From: a virus
Virus record (IMG/VR): IMGVR_UViG_3300027782_000015
Span: 1 to 29,011 of that record
DNA length: 29,011 nucleotides
Reading direction: 5' to 3' (one strand)
Every line of letters starts with the position of its first letter. Within the stretch, counting starts at the first letter, position 1. Below are positions 1 to 6,826 of the stretch, piece by piece. The notes beneath the pieces are model-generated. The model was not told where the DNA came from. It was given only the letters and a program-made list of their open reading frames with translations, and made no database searches. A program made the translations under genes and the position numbers.

Positions 1-127
1 AACTTTACAAATATAATGGTAGTACTTTTACTTTAATAGCAGATAATTCAGCAAATCCTGAATACATAACTAATGGAACTGCGATTGATTTATATACAAC
101 TGCGGTTGCAGTACCTGAAACATCATT
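1..127. repeat. 127-bp exact terminal repeat, left copy (contig closure)
   Basis: Bases 1-127 are identical to 28885-29011. The repeat lies inside the tail-fibre gene, and joining the ends keeps that gene in frame. A repeat of exactly 127 bases equals a commonly used largest k-mer of de Bruijn assemblers, so this is best read as an assembly overlap of a circular or circularly permuted genome, not a biological end repeat. The unique length is 28,884 bases. Confidence 0.95.
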
Positions 128-2816
128 GACAATTACTGATAGGTTAGCTATAAGGGTTTATGTAACTCACGCAAGTAAAACAATCACATTACATACTCAA
201 GATTCTCATTTGTGCCAAGTTATAACAACTTTCTCAACAGGAATTACTGCGTTGAATGGTTTAACTGCACAAGTGCAATACTTTGCGACAGGAACAAGTG
301 GAACTGATTTTAATATCTCTAGTGCAACGGCTACGCATACTTTTAACTTGCCTGTGGCTTCGGCTTCAAATACTGGTAAGTTGAGTTCAACAGATTGGAG
401 TACATTTAATGGCAAAGTTCCATACACAGGAGCAACTGCAAATGTTGATTTAGGTTTAAATTCTTTATTTGCTTATGATTTATATGCAAATGGTAATGGA
501 ACTAATAATGCAAATCTTTATTTAAAACAAGGAACTTTATCTTTATTAATTCAAAATGGATATAGTAATATTTTAGCAACAGGAACTAAAATAGGGTTTC
601 AAGTAGCAACAAGTGCAATAGCAGCATATTATGCAGATTTTCAATTTTCATCTTTGACTGCTCAAAGAACTTACACACTTCCAGATGCAAGTGGTACTTT
701 AGCTTTAGTAGGTGGTTCAGGTGTTGGAACTGTTACTTCGGTAGCTGCTTTAACTTTAGGTACAAGTGGAACGGATTTATCAAGCACAGTTGCAACAAGT
801 ACAACAACTCCTGTAATTACTTTAAATGTTCCTACGGCAAGTGCAACAAATAGAGGTGCATTAAGTTCTACGGATTGGAGTACATTTAATGGCAAAGAAA
901 GTGTATTAACATTTTCTAGTCCTTTGGTAAGAACTACAAATACAATATCTATTCCTGCTGCTACAACTTCAGTAAACGGATATTTAAGTTCTACGGATTG
1001 GACAACATTTAATTCAAAAATATCATATACAGGAACAGGTATTTCGGTTTATGGATTATCAGCTATTGGAGAATATGATGGTGGTGCGCAAATACCTGCT
1101 GGTTATGGTGGAAGCTATGCTCTTACTTTAGGAAATGGTGCAATAGGTAATGGATTAAGTTTATATACAACAGGATATATAAATGCAGGTGCAATAACAA
1201 CTGCTGGATTTTCCAGAGTAACAAATGCAACGGCTTCAACTTCTACAACAACAGGTGCTTTTGTAGTAACTGGTGGAGTAGGAATAGGTGGTGCATTATA
1301 TGGTGCAAGTATTATTTTATCAGGAACAATAGGAAACGGAACTTATACATATACTTTGCCGAGTGCAACAGGTACTTTGCCTGTTGGGACAGGAACAAGT
1401 GGTTATGTAACATATTTTAGTGGAACTAATACAATAGCAGGTGCAGTTAACCATTTTTGGGATAATACAAATAGTAGATTAGGTATTAATACAAGTACTC
1501 CTCTTTCTCCTTTGCAAGTTGTTATAGGTGCAGGGTCAGGAACAGTTGCAAGATTTGGGGAAGCATCAGGAACTACAGGTAAGCAATTATTAATAGGTGT
1601 TGATACGGCAACAGGTCGTTCGGAGTTACAATCGGTACATCAAGGTACAAGTGCAACTCCTTTAGCATTGAATCCTTCTAGTGGTTCAGTATTAGTTGGG
1701 ACAACTGTTGATTCAGGGTATCGTTTAGATGTAAATGGTACAGGTAGATTTAGTGCTGGTGCTGCAGGAACAATAACTTTAACAACTAATGGCTCTGCTA
1801 ATAACTGGACTTCAGCAATAACTGGCAGTAGTACAACAAGTCAATCTTATGGATTATTAATTCAAGCTGGTACTAATTCTACTGATGCAGCTTTAAGAGT
1901 AAGAAATCAAGCAAATAGTTTAGATTGGTTATTTGTAAGAGGAGATGGTAATGTAGGTATTGGAACAGCAAGTCCTAATGCAATTTTAGCCGTAAGAGGT
2001 GATAATGGTACAAGTACTTCTGCTTTAGTAAGATTAAGAGATACAAATGCAACTGCTAGAACAACAAGAATACAATTTGAAGATTATAATGGTACAATAG
2101 CAGATGGGTTAATTGATTTTGTTATACCAACCGCTGGAAGTGGAACAGGTGCAAGATTAAGTTTAGGAGTAAATAGTGGAGCATTACATATAATTAATGG
2201 GGGTAATGTATTAATAGGAACAACAACGGATAATGGTGCTAGATTACAAGTAAATGGTACAACTACATTATCAAGTACTTTAAGTATTAATTCAAGTATA
2301 TTTTTACAAAATGGTGGTGCAAATAAATGGGAACTTTATGCTGGAAGTGGTGGTGATTTTGTTGCATATTGTACATTAAATGTTGGGTATTTTATTTATA
2401 CTAATTCAGCAGAAAGATTTAGTGTTTCTGGAAGTGGAGTTGTAAAAATTAATCAATTAGGAAGTGGAACTGTTACGGCAACAAGTGGAACATTATCTGC
2501 TGTTTCTGATATGAATTTAAAAATAGAAGATGGATTTATAGATAATGCTTTAGAAAAAGTATTAAATTTAAAACCAAGATATTTTCTTTGGAAAGAGGAA
2601 ACAGGGTTACCTACTGATTTAAGACAATTAGGATTTTATGCTCAAGAAGTTAATGAAGCATTAGGCGAAGAAGTTGCAAATACACCTAAAGCAGAAAATG
2701 ATAGTTGGGGTATTTATGATAGAGGTATAATTGCTATGTTAACTAAAGCTATGCAAGAGCAACAAGCATTAATAACGTCATTACAAGAGCAGATAAACGA
2801 ATTAAAAAATAAATAA
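1..2816 (+). CDS. Tail fibre with C-terminal S74 chaperone domain (C-terminal part)
   Basis: This is the 3' portion of a gene that begins at 27957 and crosses the contig join; the whole protein would be 1247 residues. The frame is open from base 3, so an apparent TTG start at 126 is internal. The sequence is low-complexity and rich in Gly, Thr, Ser and Asn, with repeats of the type SSTDWSTFNGK and later GNVLIGT...RLQVNGT units expected of beta-structured fibres. The last roughly 100 residues match the peptidase S74 intramolecular chaperone family: SDMNLKI, then ALEKVLNLKPRYFLWK, then GFYAQEVNEAL, and a C-terminal coiled coil. In that family the domain trimerises the fibre and cuts itself off just before the conserved Ser. 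The role is inferred to be host recognition at the tail tip. Confidence 0.9.
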   Translation, partial: LYKYNGSTFTLIADNSANPEYITNGTAIDLYTTAVAVPETSLTITDRLAIRVYVTHASKTITLHTQDSHLCQVITTFSTGITALNGLTAQVQYFATGTSGTDFNISSATATHTFNLPVASASNTGKLSSTDWSTFNGKVPYTGATANVDLGLNSLFAYDLYANGNGTNNANLYLKQGTLSLLIQNGYSNILATGTKIGFQVATSAIAAYYADFQFSSLTAQRTYTLPDASGTLALVGGSGVGTVTSVAALTLGTSGTDLSSTVATSTTTPVITLNVPTASATNRGALSSTDWSTFNGKESVLTFSSPLVRTTNTISIPAATTSVNGYLSSTDWTTFNSKISYTGTGISVYGLSAIGEYDGGAQIPAGYGGSYALTLGNGAIGNGLSLYTTGYINAGAITTAGFSRVTNATASTSTTTGAFVVTGGVGIGGALYGASIILSGTIGNGTYTYTLPSATGTLPVGTGTSGYVTYFSGTNTIAGAVNHFWDNTNSRLGINTSTPLSPLQVVIGAGSGTVARFGEASGTTGKQLLIGVDTATGRSELQSVHQGTSATPLALNPSSGSVLVGTTVDSGYRLDVNGTGRFSAGAAGTITLTTNGSANNWTSAITGSSTTSQSYGLLIQAGTNSTDAALRVRNQANSLDWLFVRGDGNVGIGTASPNAILAVRGDNGTSTSALVRLRDTNATARTTRIQFEDYNGTIADGLIDFVIPTAGSGTGARLSLGVNSGALHIINGGNVLIGTTTDNGARLQVNGTTTLSSTLSINSSIFLQNGGANKWELYAGSGGDFVAYCTLNVGYFIYTNSAERFSVSGSGVVKINQLGSGTVTATSGTLSAVSDMNLKIEDGFIDNALEKVLNLKPRYFLWKEETGLPTDLRQLGFYAQEVNEALGEEVANTPKAENDSWGIYDRGIIAMLTKAMQEQQALITSLQEQINELKNK
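381..416 (+). repeat. Fibre internal repeat, copy 1 (LSSTDWSTFNGK)
   Basis: This is a 36-base in-frame unit encoding LSSTDWSTFNGK. Related copies are at 861-896 (same peptide) and 984-1019 (LSSTDWTTFNSK). They look like repeated structural modules of the fibre shaft. Near-identical DNA between copies could allow recombination between units. Confidence 0.85.
861..896 (+). repeat. Fibre internal repeat, copy 2
   Basis: Second 36-base in-frame copy of the LSSTDWSTFNGK unit. It differs from the copy at 381-416 only at a few third-codon positions and is preceded by a similar SATNRGA segment. Confidence 0.85.
984..1019 (+). repeat. Fibre internal repeat, copy 3 (diverged)
   Basis: Third in-frame copy, encoding LSSTDWTTFNSK. 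It shares its first 19 bases with copy 2 and then diverges, which is consistent with tandem module duplication followed by drift. Confidence 0.8.
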
Positions 2817-2819
2817 CCT

Positions 2820-2912
2820 ATGATAGCATTATTAATTGTAATTATTATTTTTATTATTTCATATTATTGTGCTAAATGGCATACTAAAACTTATGATGAC
2901 CCATTTTTATAA
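2820..2912 (+). CDS. Tiny membrane protein (30 aa)
   Basis: ATG at 2820 lies 3 bases after the fibre stop and gives 30 residues. Residues 2-17 are almost entirely hydrophobic (MIALLIVIIIFIISYY) and are followed by a polar tail, CAKWHTKTYDDPFL. This is one predicted membrane helix with a short soluble C-terminus. It is the first of several small membrane proteins between the fibre and the lysozyme, so a lysis or membrane role is possible but unproven. Tight spacing and a sensible start context favour a real gene; its very small size is the main doubt. Confidence 0.5.
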   Translation: MIALLIVIIIFIISYYCAKWHTKTYDDPFL

Positions 2913-2938
2913 ACAAACATTATTAATAAATAAATAAA

Positions 2939-3247
2939 ATGAAAACAATACAACCAGTACAAAGTTGGGCTAACGGACAAGTAGTAGAAGCAACAATACT
3001 TGATGCTTATGCAATACAAGACAATCTAACATCAAGTGCTACATTTTGGTATGGCATTTTTGATAATGCTATGGAACAAGTATCTCAAGGAAATTTAATA
3101 ATGAGTGGTAGTGATTATACTGCTTATCAAACTAATGAATTTGCTTGGGATTGGGTAGCGAGTACTTTAAAACTAACTATTACAGGAGATTATGTGCCAC
3201 CTGTGGTAGAGACTCCAATAGTAAGCGAAGAAATTATAACGGAATAA
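2939..3247 (+). CDS. Hypothetical protein downstream of tail fibre (102 aa)
   Basis: A soluble, acidic protein of 102 residues with no signal peptide or membrane segment. It starts MKTIQPVQSWANGQ and has a C-terminal tail rich in Pro, Val and Glu (VPPVVETPIVSEEII). The ATG is preceded by an A/T-rich stretch (aataaataaat). I do not recognise a characterised family. The position right after the fibre, in the same direction, suggests a fibre-associated or late virion protein, but this is inference from order only. Confidence 0.75.
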   Translation: MKTIQPVQSWANGQVVEATILDAYAIQDNLTSSATFWYGIFDNAMEQVSQGNLIMSGSDYTAYQTNEFAWDWVASTLKLTITGDYVPPVVETPIVSEEIITE

Positions 3248-3250
3248 TCT

Positions 3251-3258
3251 TATATTTG
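3251..3258 (+). promoter_or_regulatory. TAnnTTTG box (possible -7 promoter element)
   Basis: TATATTTG sits 15 bases before the ATG at 3274. It matches the Bacteroidetes -7 consensus TAnnTTTG. I see no clear TTTG -33 element at the right distance. Such octamers also occur by chance in A+T-rich DNA. Confidence 0.3.
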
Positions 3259-3273
3259 TAAAAAATCAATATT

Positions 3274-3420
3274 ATGATAACAATTAACGAACAACAAATC
3301 AAAGATTTAGAAGCATTTATCAACACTATCCCAACTGCTTATGGTTTACCATTATTGCAGTTCTTAGGTAAATTAAATGCAGAACAAAATCCTCCAATAG
3401 AGGAAGCAAAAGAAGTATAA
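3274..3420 (+). CDS. Small hypothetical protein (48 aa)
   Basis: Forty-eight residues: MITINEQQIKDLEAFINTIP, then a helical segment AYGLPLLQFLGKLN and an acidic tail. The stop overlaps the next start (TAATG at 3418-3422), indicating translational coupling to the holin-like gene at 3420. No membrane helix or catalytic motif is visible. It is probably a real phage gene because of the coupling and the good start context. Function unknown. Confidence 0.65.
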   Translation: MITINEQQIKDLEAFINTIPTAYGLPLLQFLGKLNAEQNPPIEEAKEV

Positions 3421-3593
3421 TGACTCCACATAGCAATCAAGCCGACTTTGGAATGATACTGAGTATCACAAGTGCTGCAATAAGCATCGCAAGTATTCAA
3501 CCTATTGTAACATTCTTTGGTAGTTTGGTTGCTATTGCATCTGGACTTTTCGCCATTAGATATTATTGGAAAGCAGCTAAAAAGTTTAAGTAA
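3420..3593 (+). CDS. Holin-like two-helix membrane protein (57 aa)
   Basis: A 57-residue protein with a short polar N-terminus (MTPHSNQADF), two hydrophobic segments (about residues 11-29 and 31-47) and a basic C-terminal tail (YYWKAAKKFK). This matches class II holin architecture: two helices, small, charged end. The start overlaps the previous stop and its own stop overlaps the next start (TAATG at 3591-3595), so three genes are translationally coupled. With a lysozyme 800 bases downstream, holin is the most economical role, but at least two other small membrane proteins compete for that label. Confidence 0.65.
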   Translation: MTPHSNQADFGMILSITSAAISIASIQPIVTFFGSLVAIASGLFAIRYYWKAAKKFK

Positions 3594-4126
3594 TGAGAGA
3601 CATTGTAATTACTTTAGTGATTGCAGTAGTTCTTATCTTCATCTTTAACGGAAGGTACAACGGAAACGAACCTACAATAGTAACTCACATAGATACTATT
3701 TATAAGCACGACATAACGAAGAAATATATTAAAGGGGATTCTATCCCTTTTGTCGTTTTAGGTATTGATACGGCCATTATTCACGATACTGTACGGATAG
3801 TTCAAGATTATGCGTATGTACGAGCCTATTCGGACACTATTAAGATAGATTCAAGCACCTTTATAATCAACGATACAATCAGCCAAAACAAGATAAAAAA
3901 TCGTGGTTTTTACGCAGACATAAGTCAAAAAACGATAAAAGTGGAAACGATTAGGACAATACCATCCAAAAATGAGCTTTTTTGGGGTGTATTAGCCGAT
4001 TTAAGGGCAATTGACAATAAAGTGGGGATAGGAGTTGGTTTAGCGTTTAAAACCTCTCAAAAGGGCTTATTTACAATATCAGCAACAACTAATCAATATT
4101 CAATCGGATTTTACACTAAATTTTAA
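3593..4126 (+). CDS. Membrane-anchored periplasmic protein, spanin-like candidate (177 aa)
   Basis: The N-terminus (MRDIVITLVIAVVLIFIFNG) is a typical uncleaved signal anchor. The remaining roughly 155 residues are polar and rich in Thr, Ile and Asp with repeated THIDTIY / IIHDTVRI / AYSDTIKIDSS patterns, suggesting beta structure outside the inner membrane. The C-terminal 50 residues (GVGLAFKTSQKGLFTISATT) look like an outer-membrane-style or beta-sandwich strand set. The lysis-block position makes an inner-membrane spanin component plausible, but I see no lipobox partner. It may belong to one of the Bacteroidetes phage domain-of-unknown-function families. Confidence 0.6.
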   Translation: MRDIVITLVIAVVLIFIFNGRYNGNEPTIVTHIDTIYKHDITKKYIKGDSIPFVVLGIDTAIIHDTVRIVQDYAYVRAYSDTIKIDSSTFIINDTISQNKIKNRGFYADISQKTIKVETIRTIPSKNELFWGVLADLRAIDNKVGIGVGLAFKTSQKGLFTISATTNQYSIGFYTKF

Positions 4127-4130
4127 TATT

Positions 4131-4334
4131 ATGTTCAGCTTTAAAGATTTTATTCTATCTACCTTTTCAGATGAGAGAGGTTCTATTTCCCACAAGAGAA
4201 TTTTAGCTACAATTGGTGCAATTATTCTTTTTGTAGTTTATTGCTTTTCTAAGGATTCTCATTTAGCAGACTTAATATTTTATTTCGTTTGTGCTTGTAT
4301 GGGATTGGCCACAATTGATAAGTTTACAAAATGA
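4131..4334 (+). CDS. Small membrane protein, alternative holin candidate (67 aa)
   Basis: Sixty-seven residues: a polar N-terminal 22 residues (MFSFKDFILSTFSDERGSIS), then two hydrophobic segments (about 25-40, ATIGAIILFVVYCF, and 47-62, LIFYFVCACMGLATI) and a short basic end (DKFTK). It starts 4 bases after the previous stop. Its own stop overlaps the start at 4331 (ATGA). It is directly upstream of the lysozyme and could be the holin or an antiholin paired with the protein at 3420. Confidence 0.65.
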   Translation: MFSFKDFILSTFSDERGSISHKRILATIGAIILFVVYCFSKDSHLADLIFYFVCACMGLATIDKFTK

Positions 4335-4402
4335 AACAAGAAACAATCTTAAAGGGTGGGTTAATTCTTTGGATTGTTTTATTAATATTATTTCTATGTT
4401 AA
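4331..4402 (+). CDS. Micro membrane peptide linking holin and lysozyme (23 aa)
   Basis: MKQETILKGG followed by a hydrophobic stretch, LILWIVLLILFLC, then stop. The ATG overlaps the upstream stop (ATGA at 4331-4334) and its stop lies inside the lysozyme start region (lysozyme ATG 4396, this stop 4400-4402). Overlap on both sides and a single clean membrane helix argue for a translated coupling peptide. It could equally be a leader that carries ribosomes to the lysozyme start. Confidence 0.5.
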   Translation: MKQETILKGGLILWIVLLILFLC

Positions 4403-5001
4403 GTAAAAAAGCAATAGAACTCATCATTCAGTTTGAGGTAGGTGGCAGAACCTACTATGATAAGAAACTACAATCCCCTATTTGGGCAGGTGGCGAATCA
4501 GGAATCACTATCGGAATGGGATATGATTGTGGTTATGTAAACGAAAAGCAGTTCTTTTTAGATTGGGGTAATATGCTTACACCTAACTTTTTAGAGCCAT
4601 TAAGAAAGACTATTGGACTTAAAGGCATACAAGCCAAGCAAATGCTAAGAGGGGAATTAATGCAAGTTAAAATCTCATACAATACGGCATACGAAGTTTT
4701 CGTTAAGTGTTCAGTACCTAAGTATTTCAAGATGACTAAGAAGATATATCCAGAACTAGAATTGTTAAATGAGGACACTCAAGGTGCTTTGGTTTCTATG
4801 GTTTACAATAGAGGTAATAAGTTAGAAGGAGATTCTAGAGTTGAAATGAAGGCAATAGTTGAAATGGTTAAGAATAAAGATTACGATGGTATTGCGGAGG
4901 AGATTGAAAAGAGTAAGAGACATTGGGAACATAAAAATCTTGATGGCTTGGTAGTGAGAAGGGAAGCGGAAGCGGATTTGATTCGTGATTCATTAGCATA
5001 A
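4396..5001 (+). CDS. Endolysin, pesticin-like lysozyme fold (201 aa)
   Basis: Peptidoglycan hydrolase of the lysozyme superfamily, resembling the pesticin C-terminal / phage glycoside hydrolase group. Visible landmarks are FEVGGRTYYD (Glu14, the likely general acid), PIWAGGESGITIGMGYDCGY (the family's G-x-T-I-G-x-G-Y-D block, residues 29-46), QGALVSMVYNRG in the middle and KRHWEHKNLDGLVVRREAEA at the C-terminus. I chose ATG 4396 (MLSKKAIELI); an upstream in-frame ATG at 4291 would read through the coding sequence of two small genes and adds no domain. There is no signal peptide, so export should depend on a holin. It closes the lysis block. Confidence 0.88.
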   Translation: MLSKKAIELIIQFEVGGRTYYDKKLQSPIWAGGESGITIGMGYDCGYVNEKQFFLDWGNMLTPNFLEPLRKTIGLKGIQAKQMLRGELMQVKISYNTAYEVFVKCSVPKYFKMTKKIYPELELLNEDTQGALVSMVYNRGNKLEGDSRVEMKAIVEMVKNKDYDGIAEEIEKSKRHWEHKNLDGLVVRREAEADLIRDSLA

Positions 5002-5015
5002 CAAAAACCTAAAAT

Positions 5016-5762
5016 ATGGCAACTCCACAACTGCGTACAAAACGCAGGAGACTTTTCTTTGATATAGAAACAAGTCCAAACATCGGATTGTTCTGGGAGG
5101 CTGGATATAAAAAGAACATAGATTACTCAAATATTATTCAAGAACGAGCAATCATTTGCATTTGCTACAAGTGGGAAGATGAAAAAGAAGTTTACTCTTT
5201 ACAATGGGATTCTAAGCAGAATGATAAGACAATGCTTCTTAAATTTATTGAGGTGGCAAATCTATCTACGGAAATGGTTGGACACAATGGCGACAAATTT
5301 GACTTGGCTTGGATTAGAACAAGATGTTTATTTCATCATATCCCAATGTTCCCTAAGTATTTAACCATTGATACTTTAAAGGTAGCAAGACAAAAGTTTA
5401 GATTCAATTCAAATAGACTTAATTACATAGCAGATTTTTTAGGCTTAGGTCAAAAGATAAAGACCGAATATTCATTGTGGAAAGACATTCTTTTACACAA
5501 GGATAAAATTGCTATGGAAAAGATGATTAAGTATTGCAAAAAGGATGTTATTTTGCTAGAGAAAGTATTTGCAGAATTAAAGAATCATATAGAGCCTAAG
5601 ACACATTACGGAGTTGTTTTTGGCGAGGATAGAGGAACTTGCCCTGAGTGTGGAAGTGATGATTTAATAAAAAATAATAAAGTAGTAACTGCTACTGGAT
5701 TAACAAGGATTCAATATAGATGTAATACTTGCTACAAATATCATAGTAAAACCGATAAATAA
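5016..5762 (+). CDS. DnaQ/RNase H-fold 3'-5' exonuclease with C-terminal zinc ribbon (248 aa)
   Basis: A predicted single-strand 3'-5' exonuclease of the DEDDy type. Exo I is FDIETSP (Asp16, Glu18), Exo II is GHNGDKFD (residues 89-96, Asp96) and Exo III is YCKKDVILL (Tyr173, Asp177). After residue 200 there is an added zinc ribbon: CPEC at 209-212 and CNTC at 236-239. Such stand-alone proofreading-like nucleases occur in many phages that lack their own polymerase. The ribbon probably binds nucleic acid. It is odd to find it after the lysis genes, away from the replication block. Start ATG 5016 gives a normal N-terminus just ahead of Exo I. Confidence 0.85.
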   Translation: MATPQLRTKRRRLFFDIETSPNIGLFWEAGYKKNIDYSNIIQERAIICICYKWEDEKEVYSLQWDSKQNDKTMLLKFIEVANLSTEMVGHNGDKFDLAWIRTRCLFHHIPMFPKYLTIDTLKVARQKFRFNSNRLNYIADFLGLGQKIKTEYSLWKDILLHKDKIAMEKMIKYCKKDVILLEKVFAELKNHIEPKTHYGVVFGEDRGTCPECGSDDLIKNNKVVTATGLTRIQYRCNTCYKYHSKTDK

Positions 5763-5763
5763 A

Positions 5764-5949
5764 ATGAAAATGCCTAAGAATTGGAATAAACTTAATTTAA
5801 GCGAACAGGAAAGCTGGTTAGTAAAGAAGTATCAAGAAATGATTAGCGAAGTAGAATCAGTAAGTAAGATGTTAGCCAAGATAAGAGGTGGCAATAAAAT
5901 CGTAGTAAAGGAGATTGAAAGACCAGATGAAGCCTTACTGAAATCGTGA
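5764..5949 (+). CDS. Small hypothetical protein (61 aa)
   Basis: Sixty-one residues, mainly helical and charged: MKMPKNWNKLNLSEQESWLV, then a likely coiled-coil stretch EMISEVESVSKMLAKIR and a basic-acidic tail. It starts one base after the exonuclease stop. Its end overlaps the following GTG start (GTGA at 5946-5949), so it is part of a coupled trio. No recognised domain. Confidence 0.65.
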   Translation: MKMPKNWNKLNLSEQESWLVKKYQEMISEVESVSKMLAKIRGGNKIVVKEIERPDEALLKS

Positions 5950-6215
5950 GAATCAAAATAATATATCGTAAACTTGGTAAGGAACAGGCTTACGGCATAT
6001 CTTCTAGCGATGGTGTAATAGAGATTGATGAAAGGCTAAAAGGTAAGAAAATGATGGAGATATTGATTCACGAGATATTACATTTACTAAACCCAAAGGA
6101 TGATGAAAAAACCATAATTCGCAAAAGTGTAACTTTGACTAAGGTCTTGTGGAGTGAAGGGTATCGGAAAATTGATGATACAATCGACTTGCCTTTACAA
6201 GATGGGTCAATTTAG
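5946..6215 (+). CDS. HExxH-containing putative metallopeptidase (89 aa)
   Basis: Uses a GTG start overlapping the previous stop (GTGA). The central motif is EILIHEILHLLNP; HEILH fits the HExxH zinc-metallopeptidase signature and is preceded by a hydrophobic helix, as in IrrE- or SprT-like minimal proteases. A third zinc ligand is not obvious in 89 residues; an acidic residue in the segment PKDDEKTI is a candidate. The substrate is unknown. The location at the end of the late transcript, just before two hairpins, suggests late expression. Start choice: no in-frame ATG precedes the conserved part. Confidence 0.6.
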   Translation: MRIKIIYRKLGKEQAYGISSSDGVIEIDERLKGKKMMEILIHEILHLLNPKDDEKTIIRKSVTLTKVLWSEGYRKIDDTIDLPLQDGSI

Positions 6216-6239
6216 GTTGTTTTTTCTTGTTCATAGGTT

Positions 6240-6269
6240 CTCCCTAGCCCTAAAAAGCTGGGGAGTTTT
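6240..6269 (+). terminator. Stem-loop terminator after the late operon
   Basis: CTCCCTAGC (6240-6248) pairs with GCTGGGGAG (6257-6265), 9 pairs including one T-G pair, with an 8-base loop and then TTTT. It lies 24 bases after the stop at 6215. The T run is short, so termination may be partial; a stronger hairpin follows at 6304. Confidence 0.65.
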
Positions 6270-6272
6270 GCT

Positions 6273-6336
6273 TATATTTGTATTTAGATATACTAATGGT
6301 TACGGAGGTACGTTTCTACGTTGCCTCCTTTTTTTT
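6273..6336 (+). ncRNA. Possible short RNA with own promoter box and terminator
   Basis: TATATTTG (6273-6280) matches the Bacteroidetes -7 box. About 24 bases later a strong terminator hairpin begins (6304-6336). Transcription from this box would give an RNA of roughly 50 bases made up of a short A/T-rich leader and the hairpin. No good -33 element is visible. The alternative is that this is simply a second terminator in tandem and the box is chance. Confidence 0.3.
6304..6336 (+). terminator. Strong intrinsic terminator
   Basis: GGAGG (6304-6308) pairs with CCTCC (6324-6328). An inner ACGT/ACGT stem (6310-6313 with 6318-6321) has loop TTCT. The hairpin is followed by eight Ts (6329-6336). 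It prevents rightward late transcription from running into the convergent minus-strand gene that ends at 6354. Confidence 0.8.
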
Positions 6337-6353
6337 GCCATTATGTTATAACA

Positions 6354-6824
6354 TTATTTTGCTCTATTTTGATATTTATAACCCATAGCAGATAATGCTT
6401 TAAAAATAGCACCAATAGTTATATTACCTTGAGCATCTCTTAATTCCATATCATAAACACCTTGTTTTGTTATACCCATCATTTCGCCTAATTCCTCCAT
6501 ACTCAAATTCTTTTCTAATCTGCATTGTTTAATAAGTCCTATTGGGGTAAATGTATCTTTACCAAATCCATATCTCCATAATAAATCATCACTTAATGCT
6601 TCTACAAATATTTGAAGTTCTTTATTATATTCAAACCATTCGCCATTACTACCAGCAAGTTTAAACATATTGTGGTATTTTCTTTCATCTTCTCTACTAC
6701 CTTCAATTAATCCAATAACTTCTAATTTAACTGGACAACTAATTTGCAATGTGCTTAATCTTGGTTTAATTCTATTTGTGTAACCAATTTTTACATACTC
6801 TGTATGCTTAATAAAATATATCAT
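6354..6824 (-). CDS. GIY-YIG nuclease domain fused to XRE-type HTH, putative regulator (156 aa)
   Basis: The only minus-strand gene. The N-terminal half is a T5orf172/MUG113-type GIY-YIG domain: IYFIKHTEYVKIGYTN, then RLSTLQISCPVKL, then EDERKYHNMF and GEWFEY, containing the expected Tyr pair, Arg, His/Glu and Glu positions. The C-terminal half is an XRE/Cro-like helix-turn-helix (LIKQCRLEKNLSMEELGEMM, then GITKQGVYDME). I start it at ATG 6824 (MIYFIK). The frame stays open to 6977, but that extension is not domain-like and runs through a promoter box and repeats. Divergent orientation to the early genes is the classic position for a phage repressor. Whether the nuclease half cuts DNA or only binds it cannot be seen from sequence. 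Confidence 0.8.
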   Translation of the reverse strand: MIYFIKHTEYVKIGYTNRIKPRLSTLQISCPVKLEVIGLIEGSREDERKYHNMFKLAGSNGEWFEYNKELQIFVEALSDDLLWRYGFGKDTFTPIGLIKQCRLEKNLSMEELGEMMGITKQGVYDMELRDAQGNITIGAIFKALSAMGYKYQNRAK

Positions 6825-6826
6825 AA

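Noticed and set aside
126-128. TTG start for the fibre at 126
   Set aside because: The frame is open upstream to base 3 and continues across the circle to ATG 27957; this is an internal Leu codon.
4291-4395. Longer start for the lysozyme
   Set aside because: It would overlap the 67- and 23-residue genes and adds no homologous residues; family N-terminus begins at 4396.
6295-6387. Small ORF (30 residues) starting in the terminator
   Set aside because: It runs through the hairpin and T run and overlaps the convergent gene; likely chance.
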